57,492 bases of DNA, from contig CAJUSY010000003.1 in assembly GCA_910589545.1 (NCBI GenBank), positions 1 through 57,492 of the forward strand, written 5' to 3'. Shown here in pieces: positions 41,263 to 50,119 of the stretch. Both the position numbers and the translations under genes were made by a program. Position 1 is the stretch's first letter, and every line of letters starts with the position of its first letter. The DNA comes from Peptoniphilaceae bacterium. GTDB lineage: Bacteria > Bacillota > Clostridia > Tissierellales > Peptoniphilaceae. The notes beneath the pieces were generated by a model. It was not told the origin of the DNA. It made no database searches and saw only the letters and a list, made by a program, of their open reading frames with translations.

Positions 41263-43536
41263 CTATTCATGCATTTTTAATAAAACATCTTCAGCTTTTA
41301 TTGGAAGAGTATCAAAAGTACATCCTAAAGCATTTAATATAGCTCCATTAATCGCTGGGGCTGGTGTGTTTGAGACTATCTCTCCGATTGATTTTGCTCC
41401 AAATGGACCTGTAGGCTCATAACTTTCACAAAAATCAACATGGATATTTCCGATGTCTTTTCTAGAAGGCAAATTATACGAAATAAATGAATGTTCTTTT
41501 AATCTTCCTTCATCATCCCACAATGAATCTTCATACAAAGCATATCCTATAGATTGACCAATTCCGCCTTCAACTTGAACTGTCGCTAATTTTGTGTTCA
41601 TAACAGTACCACAGTCTACAACCGCTACATAATCTTCTACTTTTATCTCTCCTGTTAATTTGTCAACACTAATCTTTGCAAATCCTGCCATGTAAGGAGG
41701 TGGTGATGTTTTTGAATCAAAGTTTCCAATTCCAATAAGTTGCATACCATTTGGACCTGTGGATAAATCCCTAGCCAAATCTCTAATTGAAATTAATTTC
41801 TTATCTTTCAAATAAACTTCTTGATTTCTGATATCTAACCATTCAACAGAAGTTTCAAATCTCATAGCAACACGTTTTTTGATTTTGTTTAACAAATTTT
41901 CACACGCACGTACAACTGCTCCACCAGTTATATACACACCACTTGATGCGTAACTTCCTGGATCGAAAGGAGTTATGTCGGTGTCTGCAATTATTGGAAT
42001 AATATTGTCCATTCCGCATTGCAACACTTCATTTGCCAAATTCACCATGATTGAATCAGTCCCTTGTCCAACATCTGTAGGGCTCATCAACAATGTATAA
42101 TCACCTTGTTCATTTAATCTAACTTCAACTGTTGAAGTATCAACGTTTTGAATTCCACTTCCTTGTTGTGCAATAGCCATTCCAACAGAAATTATTTTAT
42201 CTTTTTCTTCTTTGAAAGGATAATATTTATCCCATTCAATCATTTCCCTACCTTTTTTGATACACTCGTTTAGTTTACAGCTTTTTACATCAATTCCATA
42301 GGCAAGAGTCTTTTCACCTTCCATAACAGTGTTTTTAAGTCTTAGTTCAACTGGATCCATATTTAATTCTTTGGCTAATTTGTTTACCATAGATTCTAAT
42401 GCAAATGTACCTTGAACTGCACCGTAACCACGAAAAGCTCCACCAGGAAGTTTATTTGTATAGACAACTTGTCCGAAAAATCTAGCAGCCCTCATTCTAC
42501 TGTACAATGGAAGTGTTTTGTTTCCAACCAAGTTCAAAGTGGTAAATGCGTGATACCCATAAGCTCCTTGATCGGATAACGCATAAATGTCACACGCTTC
42601 AATCGTCCCGTCTTTTTTGGCACCTATTTTAACTTTAACTTTCATTTGGTGGCGTGAGTTTGAAGCTTCAAAAGTTTCTTCTCTGTCAAATACAAGAATT
42701 GATGGCTTTCCTGTTTTTAAAGTTACAAATCCTGGATAAATTTCTGTGACACTTGTTTGTTTTCCACCGAATCCCCCACCTACTCTTGGTTTTATAATTC
42801 TTATTCTTGAATCACTTATTCCCAAAGCAACGGATAATTGTCTTTTGATGTGAAATGGAACTTGTGTAGATGAAATGCAACACAATCTATCGAATTGATC
42901 CATGTAACAATAAGATCTGTATGTTTCCATCATACAATGAGCTTGTGCTTTTGTTGTAAAAGTATCTTCTAATACGACATCACATTCACTCATTACCTTG
43001 TCTACATCTTCGCCCCAAGATTCTTTCTTTTCACCAACTAGATTTCTTTTCGTGTCATAACCAAAAACTTTCGTTGGTCCATTAAAAAATACATCTTCTT
43101 CATGTACAACAATTTCGTTGTCGATAGCTTTTGTGTAATCAAGTAATGGTTCTTTAACATCGTACTTGATTTTAATTCTCTTCATAGCCTGATTACACAC
43201 TTTTTCGTTAATTCCAACTACGATTGCTACAGGCTCTCTCATATATCTAATTTCTTTTGACAAAATCGACATATCGTATGGACTTGGTTCTGGATAAGAT
43301 TGTCCTGCCAAAGTGAATTTATTGTCGAAAACATCTTCATAAGTGTACACTGCGACAATTCCATCCATCGCTTCTGCTCTTGATTTGTCTATTTCTAATA
43401 TTTCGCATCTTGCATACGGACTTCTCATCAGCTTAATTATCAGCGCATTAGGATCTTTCAAATCCTCTGTATAGACAGGTTTTCCAGTAACTAATGAGCT
43501 TGAATCTATTTTTTTGAAATCTTTATTTATCTTCAT
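41263..43536 (-). CDS. Xanthine-dehydrogenase-family molybdopterin-binding subunit
   Basis: The large catalytic subunit of a molybdenum hydroxylase (757 aa). Family motifs are visible in order: GKPVYTEDL at the N-terminus, TKAQAHCMMET near 200, QVPFHIKRQLSVALGI near 227, PRVGGGFGGKQ near 255, GAFRGYGAVQGTFALE near 375, MSPTDVGQGTDS near 485 and GPFGAKSIGE, whose last Glu is the expected catalytic base. Several ATG codons are adjacent; 43536 has the best spacing from GGAG. It overlaps the 2Fe-2S gene by 14 bp. The substrate may be a purine or another N-heterocycle. Confidence 0.88.
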   Translation of the reverse strand: MKINKDFKKIDSSSLVTGKPVYTEDLKDPNALIIKLMRSPYARCEILEIDKSRAEAMDGIVAVYTYEDVFDNKFTLAGQSYPEPSPYDMSILSKEIRYMREPVAIVVGINEKVCNQAMKRIKIKYDVKEPLLDYTKAIDNEIVVHEEDVFFNGPTKVFGYDTKRNLVGEKKESWGEDVDKVMSECDVVLEDTFTTKAQAHCMMETYRSYCYMDQFDRLCCISSTQVPFHIKRQLSVALGISDSRIRIIKPRVGGGFGGKQTSVTEIYPGFVTLKTGKPSILVFDREETFEASNSRHQMKVKVKIGAKKDGTIEACDIYALSDQGAYGYHAFTTLNLVGNKTLPLYSRMRAARFFGQVVYTNKLPGGAFRGYGAVQGTFALESMVNKLAKELNMDPVELRLKNTVMEGEKTLAYGIDVKSCKLNECIKKGREMIEWDKYYPFKEEKDKIISVGMAIAQQGSGIQNVDTSTVEVRLNEQGDYTLLMSPTDVGQGTDSIMVNLANEVLQCGMDNIIPIIADTDITPFDPGSYASSGVYITGGAVVRACENLLNKIKKRVAMRFETSVEWLDIRNQEVYLKDKKLISIRDLARDLSTGPNGMQLIGIGNFDSKTSPPPYMAGFAKISVDKLTGEIKVEDYVAVVDCGTVMNTKLATVQVEGGIGQSIGYALYEDSLWDDEGRLKEHSFISYNLPSRKDIGNIHVDFCESYEPTGPFGAKSIGEIVSNTPAPAINGAILNALGCTFDTLPIKAEDVLLKMHE

Positions 43537-43984
43537 CATCAATCTCCAAATATTTCTTAATAGCTCTCATTTGAGAAGCATAACCTGTACATCTGCATAA
43601 ATTACCCATCAAATAATCTTCGATTTCTTCATCTGTAGGATTTTTGATAGTTTTCTTCAAACTCAAAACATTCATAATGAACCCTGGTGAACAAAAACCG
43701 CATTGTTCCCCACCTTCTTCAGTCAAAAGTTCTCCAAATTTTTTCTGACTTTCAGATATTCCTTCTAGTGTTGTAATCTTTTTACCTTCACATCTTAATG
43801 CCAAAACAGAACAAGAAAGTACTGGAACATCGTCCATCCACACAGTACAAAGACCACAATTTGATGTCGTACAACCACACTTCACCGATTTATAACCCAA
43901 ATCGCGAAGCACATTGTATAAAGTAGTATCGCAATCAACACTAGCTATGTGATTTTTATTATTAACATTTAATTCTATAATCAT
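43523..43984 (-). CDS. 2Fe-2S subunit of the molybdenum hydroxylase
   Basis: The CoxS/XdhC-type electron-transfer subunit (153 aa). A plant-ferredoxin-like cluster site lies in VKCGCTTSNCGLC with a further Cys in VLSC, and a second cluster domain has CGFCSPGFIMN followed by NLCRCTGY. Both 2Fe-2S centres therefore look complete. It sits between the FAD and Mo subunit genes, overlapping each by 1 and 14 bp, so the three are translated together. Confidence 0.92.
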   Translation of the reverse strand: MIIELNVNNKNHIASVDCDTTLYNVLRDLGYKSVKCGCTTSNCGLCTVWMDDVPVLSCSVLALRCEGKKITTLEGISESQKKFGELLTEEGGEQCGFCSPGFIMNVLSLKKTIKNPTDEEIEDYLMGNLCRCTGYASQMRAIKKYLEIDDEDK

Positions 43985-44754
43985 TAAAACTCACCTAACG
44001 CTTTTTCCAATAGCCCTACAAATAAAAGCTTTCTGTATTTTTTCTTCGCTTTATTATTTGACCCTATATATTCATCGATTAATTCCAATGTCTTCTCTCT
44101 ATCAAAACCATTAGTATTAATCTCATCAGAAACATCTCTCATAATCATTGTTTTTTGCGGTCTTGCCCCAAACACTACCTTGTATTCTCCATCGATTTTA
44201 CTTACACTTACAATAGCAATCGGAAAATCCTTGCAGCAAAGTCTTTGTACGATTTGAGTACAGTGTATATCTTTGTTTGGAATTATTATTTCGACCAAAA
44301 TATCTTTTTTGATATCAGAATTAATAAATTCTTCAATACTCATAACCCCATTATTATACAAGTTTACTTTTGCATCTAATAATAACAATACAGGCAAGAA
44401 ATCGGAAAAAGCATATTTTGAAAACACACTCGCTCCAACTTGTGCCGTGTTTCTAAGTTGGGTTGACACAATTCTTTTCAAAGCCTTTGGAATAATACCA
44501 TCGCAAAAATTTTGCAAATAATCATTGTATTCCAAATCTCTGTATGTAATAGTAGCTCCGATTTTTATTTCACTATCTTCAACTTTTATGTAATTTAAAT
44601 CTAATTTTGACAAATCAATCCCAACATTGTATGCGCGACATCCAGCTTTAAGAAAATGACATCCACCCAAAATCTTATTCATTTTTGATTTCATCAATAG
44701 TTCATAAGCTTCATCCAATGTTTCTGGACTTTTGTAATCTCTTAATGTAAACAT
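43984..44754 (-). CDS. FAD-binding subunit of the molybdenum hydroxylase
   Basis: The CoxM/XdhB-type flavin subunit (256 aa), first gene of the operon. The N-terminal FTLRDYKSPETLDEAYELL and ILGGCHFLKAG (first FAD loop) are present. The second FAD loop, normally GTIGGNxA, reads RNTAQVGASVF, so it is divergent. The C-terminal domain ends normally. GGAG lies five bases before ATG 44754. A TATAAT lies at 44783-44788 with no good -35 box. Confidence 0.85.
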   Translation of the reverse strand: MFTLRDYKSPETLDEAYELLMKSKMNKILGGCHFLKAGCRAYNVGIDLSKLDLNYIKVEDSEIKIGATITYRDLEYNDYLQNFCDGIIPKALKRIVSTQLRNTAQVGASVFSKYAFSDFLPVLLLLDAKVNLYNNGVMSIEEFINSDIKKDILVEIIIPNKDIHCTQIVQRLCCKDFPIAIVSVSKIDGEYKVVFGARPQKTMIMRDVSDEINTNGFDREKTLELIDEYIGSNNKAKKKYRKLLFVGLLEKALGEF

Positions 44755-44793
44755 AACCACTCCTTGATTTTAATCAGTCTATATTATATCACA

Positions 44794-44824
44794 AAAATAG
44801 CCGGTTATCTTTTGACAACCGACT
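44794..44824 (-). terminator. Terminator after the glycosyltransferase
   Basis: The stem AGTCGGTT/AACCGGCT (extended by GTC/GAT) with a short loop is followed by ATTTTTG on the minus strand, 5 bp after the stop. Confidence 0.8.
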
Positions 44825-44829
44825 AAGAT

Positions 44830-46050
44830 TTAATTTTCCAGCCCTTTTAAAAACTTTTCTGCTAATTTGTGATAAGTGAAGTTCTCTTCAATTGCTTTTC
44901 TACCGTTTTTGCCCATTTGGTTTAATGTTTCTTCATCTAAATTCACAAACTTTTCTATTCTCTTTTTCAAATCTTCTAAGTTTTCTGATTCTACATTTAT
45001 ACCACAATTATAATCTACAATATAATTATTAGGTGCGTTAATTGCGTAAATTATAGGTTTTGCTCCCATCATTGAATCAAATAATTTATTCATGCATACT
45101 CCGTACCTGAACATATCATTATCCATTGCAGCGACATAAGTTGCATCAATGTAATTAAACAAATCTGGAATTGATGTCTTGGATATTGAATCTAGAAAAT
45201 AAATGCTATCCTCGTATTTTGCATACTTTTCGACCAATTCATCCTTGTAGATTCCACCACCAATAAACACAGCCGCGACATCATCATTGTCAATAGCAGC
45301 CTTTGCCAAGTTATCTAGGCAATAGGATTTGGTGTGACTTCCAAAAAAGCATATAACCTTCTTACCTTGGCTATGAATTCTATCGAAAATCTTCACATAA
45401 TCATCTGGAATTTTATCGTAATCTTCCCATTCAGATTCCACAATCCCATTCGGAACGTGGAAGAATTTTTCAGCTTTCATTCCATGTTTAATCAAATAAT
45501 TTTTTGCAGCTGGAAGCAATGAACACACATAATCTGAGTTTTTGCAAAAAGAATTTTCTCCTATTTGCATCATCACTACAAAAGGATGGTACTTTGACAT
45601 ATTCCCAACCTCAATCAATGTAATTGGCCACATATCGTGAATCTCATGAACCAATTTGATATCTTTTTTGATTTTTTTCATCTTTTGACCTGCAAAAGTA
45701 TCCAAAGGATAAGTAGAAGAGGTAATTACTACATCAGGATTTTCATTTTCAACAATTTCCTTTGCGTGTTTTCTAAGTGTAGATACAAATCTGAACATAC
45801 TCATTGCTCTTTTTACACCATTGCCATCATATTCTCCAGTTTTGATCCACATGTATTTAATCCCATCAATGATTTGCGTTTGAAAATCTTCTGAAACTTC
45901 AGGATTTTTTCTTCTCAAATGAGAATAATCTCCTGCTATTATAGTCACATTATGACCCATTTTTACCCATTCATTAGCCAAATAATATGTTCTAAATTCC
46001 ATACCCATCTCAGGATATCCTGCATAATGGTTTATATATAAAATATTCAT
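44830..46050 (-). CDS. GT4-family glycosyltransferase
   Basis: A GT-B fold transferase of the WbuB/GT4 type (406 aa). The N-terminal domain begins ILYINHYAGYPEMGMEFRTYYLANEWVKMGHNVTII, resembling amino-sugar transferases of O-antigen pathways. The C-terminal domain has FFGSHTKSYCLDNLAKA and a D(M)FRYGVCMNKLFDSMMGAKPI nucleotide-sugar site. No membrane helix is obvious. It overlaps wecB by one base, so the acceptor sugar may be modified with the UDP-ManNAc that WecB makes, or a derivative. No other envelope sugar gene is nearby. Confidence 0.82.
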   Translation of the reverse strand: MNILYINHYAGYPEMGMEFRTYYLANEWVKMGHNVTIIAGDYSHLRRKNPEVSEDFQTQIIDGIKYMWIKTGEYDGNGVKRAMSMFRFVSTLRKHAKEIVENENPDVVITSSTYPLDTFAGQKMKKIKKDIKLVHEIHDMWPITLIEVGNMSKYHPFVVMMQIGENSFCKNSDYVCSLLPAAKNYLIKHGMKAEKFFHVPNGIVESEWEDYDKIPDDYVKIFDRIHSQGKKVICFFGSHTKSYCLDNLAKAAIDNDDVAAVFIGGGIYKDELVEKYAKYEDSIYFLDSISKTSIPDLFNYIDATYVAAMDNDMFRYGVCMNKLFDSMMGAKPIIYAINAPNNYIVDYNCGINVESENLEDLKKRIEKFVNLDEETLNQMGKNGRKAIEENFTYHKLAEKFLKGLEN

Positions 46051-47144
46051 TAAAATCCCTCTGATTTATTCAAGTATTTTTTGATACATTCAATAATCTT
46101 TCTGCTTGAATGACCATCTCCAAAAGGATAATCGTAGTTTTCGAAATCAACCTTTTCATTCAGCAATCTTAAAATCTCATCTTTTTTAGGTTTTGATAAT
46201 TGATTTCTCTTTTCAGTCATAGTTTCTGGCCACACAACATGATCAAAAATGGTCACACACTGTTTTCTCGCAAAGTAAGCTTCTCTTTGCAATCCACCAG
46301 AGTCAGTTACGATTTTCTTGGCATGATTAACCAAGTAAACACTCATCATATATCCAACAGGTTTGCAGAAAATAATATTTGTATAATTGTTTTTATCTGA
46401 AAGCTCTCGAACCATTTTTTGATTTCTGGGATGAACTGGATAAATGCATTTTGCATCCAAATCTTCCATGGCAGAAAGTATTTCTGACAAAGGCTCTATA
46501 GATGCGGTATTTTCTGCTCTATGACAAGTTAAGTAGTAAAAACTTTCTGGAAGATTTACTTCTTCTCCATCCAAATCAATCATTTTTTCAGGAATTTCAT
46601 CGCCAACTTGATTAGAATATTCCAAGAAAGCATCATACATTGGATCTCCAACTAAAGTTGCTCGATCTTCTAATCCTTCTTTTCTCAAAAATTCCATCGC
46701 AGATTCAGTACAACAGCATAAAACTTTAGAACTATGATCAGTCATAATTCTGTTCACTTCTTCTGGATTATCAAGTGTACCCAATCTATTACCAGCCTCA
46801 ACATGGCAAATAGGAATATGAAGCTTCACAGCTGACAATGCTCCTGCCAATGTGGAATTCGTATCTCCGTATAATAAAACCATGTCTGGTTGTTCTTTAA
46901 TCAATATTTTTTCGATTTCAATTAACATTTTACCAGTCATTTCGCCGTGGGTTCCCCCAGAAATTCCAAGATTATAATCTGGATAAGGAATATTCATTTC
47001 TTCAAAGAAAACTTCGGACATATTATAGTCAAAATGTTGACCAGTATGTATCATTACTTCATCATAATTTTTTCTTAACTCTTTTGATACCATGGCCGCT
47101 TTTATAAATTGTGGCCTAGCACCAACTACCGTAACAATTTTCAA
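46050..47144 (-). CDS. wecB: UDP-N-acetylglucosamine 2-epimerase (non-hydrolysing)
   Basis: Interconverts UDP-GlcNAc and UDP-ManNAc. The N-terminal VVGARPQFIKAAMV, the LLYGDTNSTLAGALSA and HVEAGNR core and the TDSGGLQREAYF motif are all present. It has 364 aa. After HVEAGNR the sequence LGTLDNPEEVNR differs a little from the usual GLRxxxxxxPEExNR block, but the PEE-NR residues are kept. No ManNAc dehydrogenase (wecC) or TagA is encoded nearby. It forms a two-gene operon with the glycosyltransferase. Confidence 0.9.
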   Translation of the reverse strand: MKIVTVVGARPQFIKAAMVSKELRKNYDEVMIHTGQHFDYNMSEVFFEEMNIPYPDYNLGISGGTHGEMTGKMLIEIEKILIKEQPDMVLLYGDTNSTLAGALSAVKLHIPICHVEAGNRLGTLDNPEEVNRIMTDHSSKVLCCCTESAMEFLRKEGLEDRATLVGDPMYDAFLEYSNQVGDEIPEKMIDLDGEEVNLPESFYYLTCHRAENTASIEPLSEILSAMEDLDAKCIYPVHPRNQKMVRELSDKNNYTNIIFCKPVGYMMSVYLVNHAKKIVTDSGGLQREAYFARKQCVTIFDHVVWPETMTEKRNQLSKPKKDEILRLLNEKVDFENYDYPFGDGHSSRKIIECIKKYLNKSEGF

Positions 47145-47223
47145 TTTTTTCTCCTATTTTTATTTTTATATTTATTAGTCTAAAATCTTTAAATTTAAAC
47201 ATTTAATCTACTTCTAACAATTA

Positions 47224-47253
47224 ATTATATCATATGTAATTTGTCAATTTCAA
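47224..47253 (-). promoter_or_regulatory. wecB promoter
   Basis: The minus strand has TTGAAA (47248-47253), an 18-bp spacer and TATAAT (47224-47229). An overlapping TTGACA (47242-47247) could pair with a weaker -10. Confidence 0.6.
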
Positions 47254-47280
47254 TTGAGAAAATCTAAGATAAATCAACAA

Positions 47281-47315
47281 TAAAAAAAGCCTCATTTAAA
47301 ATTTTAAATGAAGCT
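47281..47315 (-). terminator. Terminator of the APC permease gene
   Basis: A long A/T-rich stem capped by AGCTTCAT/ATGAGGCT (47288-47315, one G-U) is followed by seven T on the minus strand. Confidence 0.85.
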
Positions 47316-47342
47316 ATTTCTAGTTAGATTATAAAAATATTT

Positions 47343-48803
47343 TTAAATATTTTTAGCTTGTTCTTTTTTAGCAATTGATGGCAATATTAAACCCAATCCC
47401 AATAATACGACTGGAGTCAAAATGTTAAGCATCAATTTGAAATTCCATTGACTTGAGAATGGTTCCCCTTCTTTTGGAATCATACCTAATATACATGCAA
47501 ATGCTGTAAATACAAAACACCAACCAGCGATAAATTTACCGAATGATTTTGATTTTGTGAATTTGTATTCTACACCTTGTTTTTCATTTAGATAGTGTTT
47601 TAATGCAAAATATGCTGCAAATACCCACATATAACGCATTGGCATTACTATAGAGTTCAAATCCAACAACCAGTTGTACAATTCATTTGAGTTTCCAATT
47701 CCCAAAGCTGGAATAATTATCAAAATACTAACTAAAATTGTAGTTAGTTTATATCCACCAACAGGAACTTTCTTGTCGTTGATTTTTCTCAAGAAATTTG
47801 GAACGTATTTTGCATCTGCTTCACTCAATAAAAGTTTAAGTGGTGCATCAATACTCATAACCAAAGCTGCAGCTTGTCCAGCAAAATTTGACAACGCATA
47901 AATAATAACAAGTGATGAACCTATTCCATAATATTGTCCCAATTTTTCAAATGCATAATAAGCGCCATTCATTTTTAAGTCGTTTGCAACATTTGTTGTA
48001 TCGAACATCATACCCATTGCAACTGAACCCAAAATCGCAGATACAGTTACCATCAAAGCCATAATTAACATAGCTTTTGGGAAGTTTTTACCTGCATCTT
48101 GTGTATCATTTACATAAGGTGAGATTTTTTCACAACCACCTACGGCAAACACTAACATGGAAATTGTCGTCAAATAATGCAAATTAAAATTAGGCAGATA
48201 AGTTTTGATGCTCGTCATATTTGGAGATGCAACTTCTACTCCTCTTAATGCAGGAGCTGCCAACATTAATAAAATAAATAAAATACCCATCACAAAACTT
48301 GCAGTACCGGCAATTGAACCTAAAACTTTTATAGATTTAATACCATTTGCAGCTAAAAGCACAAATAATAAAAATATTATTAGTACTAATGCTTGTAGTA
48401 CAATTGGATTTAAAGATTTTACCATTTTAGGATTTCTAAAAACCGCCCATGAACCTGCAACCATTAAGTTTTGTGGTTTTTGTGCTAAATATGGGATATG
48501 TACTACCCAATAAGTCCAGCCGGACAAATAAGCCAGTAATGGTCCCATTGTTTGTTTTATCCAATAGCTAAGTCCTGATTGTCCTTCTTTGAAAGTTGAA
48601 CCAAGTTCTCCAACCATCAATGAATAAGGAATAAAATACAAAGCCATTATGAATATCCAACTTGTAATAACTGTCAAGCCTTGGTTAGCATAGTTATTAA
48701 CAACATTTCCAAAACCCCATACAACTGTGAATCCCATCCAAATTAGATTGGTCACTGTAAGAGATTTTTTCTTTTGATCGTCAATTAAAACATCGTTTTT
48801 CAT
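47343..48803 (-). CDS. APC family amino acid permease
   Basis: A 12-helix permease (486 aa) of the APC superfamily, close in pattern to the glutamate/GABA and arginine/agmatine-type antiporters. The helix-1 stretch LIWMGFTVVWGFGNVVNNYANQG, helix-6 FAVGGCEKISPYVNDTQDAGKNFPKAM and helix-8 region are typical. The substrate cannot be assigned. AGGAGGG precedes the ATG. It lies downstream of pepT, separated by a long hairpin. An extended -10 (TGCTATAAT) lies about 25 bp before the ATG. Confidence 0.82.
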   Translation of the reverse strand: MKNDVLIDDQKKKSLTVTNLIWMGFTVVWGFGNVVNNYANQGLTVITSWIFIMALYFIPYSLMVGELGSTFKEGQSGLSYWIKQTMGPLLAYLSGWTYWVVHIPYLAQKPQNLMVAGSWAVFRNPKMVKSLNPIVLQALVLIIFLLFVLLAANGIKSIKVLGSIAGTASFVMGILFILLMLAAPALRGVEVASPNMTSIKTYLPNFNLHYLTTISMLVFAVGGCEKISPYVNDTQDAGKNFPKAMLIMALMVTVSAILGSVAMGMMFDTTNVANDLKMNGAYYAFEKLGQYYGIGSSLVIIYALSNFAGQAAALVMSIDAPLKLLLSEADAKYVPNFLRKINDKKVPVGGYKLTTILVSILIIIPALGIGNSNELYNWLLDLNSIVMPMRYMWVFAAYFALKHYLNEKQGVEYKFTKSKSFGKFIAGWCFVFTAFACILGMIPKEGEPFSSQWNFKLMLNILTPVVLLGLGLILPSIAKKEQAKNI

Positions 48804-48860
48804 ATTTCCCTCCTGATTAGATTATAGCAAAATTTTATGATATTGGGAATATTTTTCAAT

Positions 48861-48893
48861 ACAATAGCCCCTAGATTTACTAGAGGCTATTGT
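48861..48893 (-). terminator. Strong hairpin after pepT
   Basis: A 14-bp stem (48861-48874 with 48880-48893) has a 5-nt loop. The only non-Watson-Crick pair is G-U in minus-strand RNA but C-A on the plus strand, so it was selected in the pepT transcript. The T tract is poor, so it may be a protective or processing hairpin rather than a classic terminator. Confidence 0.65.
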
Positions 48894-48898
48894 AAAAA

Positions 48899-50110
48899 TT
48901 ATTTTGAATAATTTTCTATGATTTTTAACACCAAATCCGATGCTTTTTTCATTTGATCTACGGATAATAGTTCGTGCTTTCCGTGGAATGCATATCCACC
49001 AGTGAAAAGGTTCGGACATGGAAGTTTTTTGTAGGATAATTGTGCTCCATCAGTACCACCTCTGATTGGTTGAACTAATGGTTTAACTCCGACATCTTCC
49101 ATTGATTTGTAAGCCAAATCCACAATTTCCATTACAGGTTCTATTTTTTCTTTCATATTGTAGTAGCTATCTTTCATGTTCAATTCTATAGCGTTGTTGT
49201 ATTTCACATTCAAGAATTCTACTAATTTTTCCAAATAAGCTTTCTTCGCTTCAAATTTTTCCTTGTCGTGATCTCTGATTATGAATTTCATAACAGTGTT
49301 TTCAACAGAACCTTCAAATGATGTCAACAAATAAAACCCTTCATAATGTTCTGTATGTTCTGGTCTTTGTGCTACTGGAAGTTCATTGAATAATTCCATT
49401 CCGATTAATTGAGAATTAATCATAGTGTTTTTTGCACTACCAGGATGAACATTTTTTCCGTGAATAGTTATAGTTGCTCCTGCTGCATTGAAATTTTCAT
49501 ATTCCAACTCGCCAATTGGACCACCGTCCAAAGTATATGCAAAATCAGCTCCGAATTTTTCTACATCGAACAAATCAGCTCCTCTGCCGATTTCTTCATC
49601 AGGAGTAAATCCAATTTTAATTGTTGGATGTTTAATATCTTTGTTTTCGCATAATTTGTTAACCACATCCATTATAATTGCAATACCAGATTTATCGTCA
49701 GCACCTAAAAGTGTAGTTCCATCTGTATGAATTAAAGTTTGTCCTTCCAAATCTTTTAAGAAAGGAAAATCTTCAACAGTTGTTGTAACCGTATCTGATA
49801 ATTTAATATCTCCACCCCTGTATTCTAAGATTTGTGGATTTACATTTTCTCCAGACATATCCGGAGCAGTATCCATGTGAGAAATAAATCCGATAGATTT
49901 AGATTCTCTATCCAAATTTGATTCTAATGATGCATACACATATCCGTGTTCGTCCATATGTGCATTATCAATTCCCATTTCTTTTAATTGTTTAACCAAA
50001 AGATTTCCCAAATCTTTTTGTCTGGCTGTTGATGGACAAGTTTCACTTGATTCATCGCTTGTCGTGTATATTTTTGCATATTCAATAAATCTATCAACTA
50101 TATCTATCAT
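48899..50110 (-). CDS. pepT: Peptidase T (tripeptide aminopeptidase)
   Basis: A zinc M20-family exopeptidase that removes N-terminal residues from tripeptides. ISHMDTAPDMSG, LLGADDKSGIA (metal-bridging Asp), GFTPDEEIGRGADLFD (catalytic Glu) and the C-terminal HGKHELLSVDQM are present, as is RGGTDGAQLS in the last third. It has 403 aa. It is nine bases downstream of the malic enzyme stop and so co-transcribed with it. The APC permease downstream could export or import the freed amino acids. Confidence 0.95.
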   Translation of the reverse strand: MIDIVDRFIEYAKIYTTSDESSETCPSTARQKDLGNLLVKQLKEMGIDNAHMDEHGYVYASLESNLDRESKSIGFISHMDTAPDMSGENVNPQILEYRGGDIKLSDTVTTTVEDFPFLKDLEGQTLIHTDGTTLLGADDKSGIAIIMDVVNKLCENKDIKHPTIKIGFTPDEEIGRGADLFDVEKFGADFAYTLDGGPIGELEYENFNAAGATITIHGKNVHPGSAKNTMINSQLIGMELFNELPVAQRPEHTEHYEGFYLLTSFEGSVENTVMKFIIRDHDKEKFEAKKAYLEKLVEFLNVKYNNAIELNMKDSYYNMKEKIEPVMEIVDLAYKSMEDVGVKPLVQPIRGGTDGAQLSYKKLPCPNLFTGGYAFHGKHELLSVDQMKKASDLVLKIIENYSK

Positions 50111-50119
50111 GGTTTTCTC

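Noticed and set aside
28739..44754. Selenocysteine in either molybdoenzyme
   Set aside because: Both reading frames are uninterrupted, so there is no in-frame TGA.
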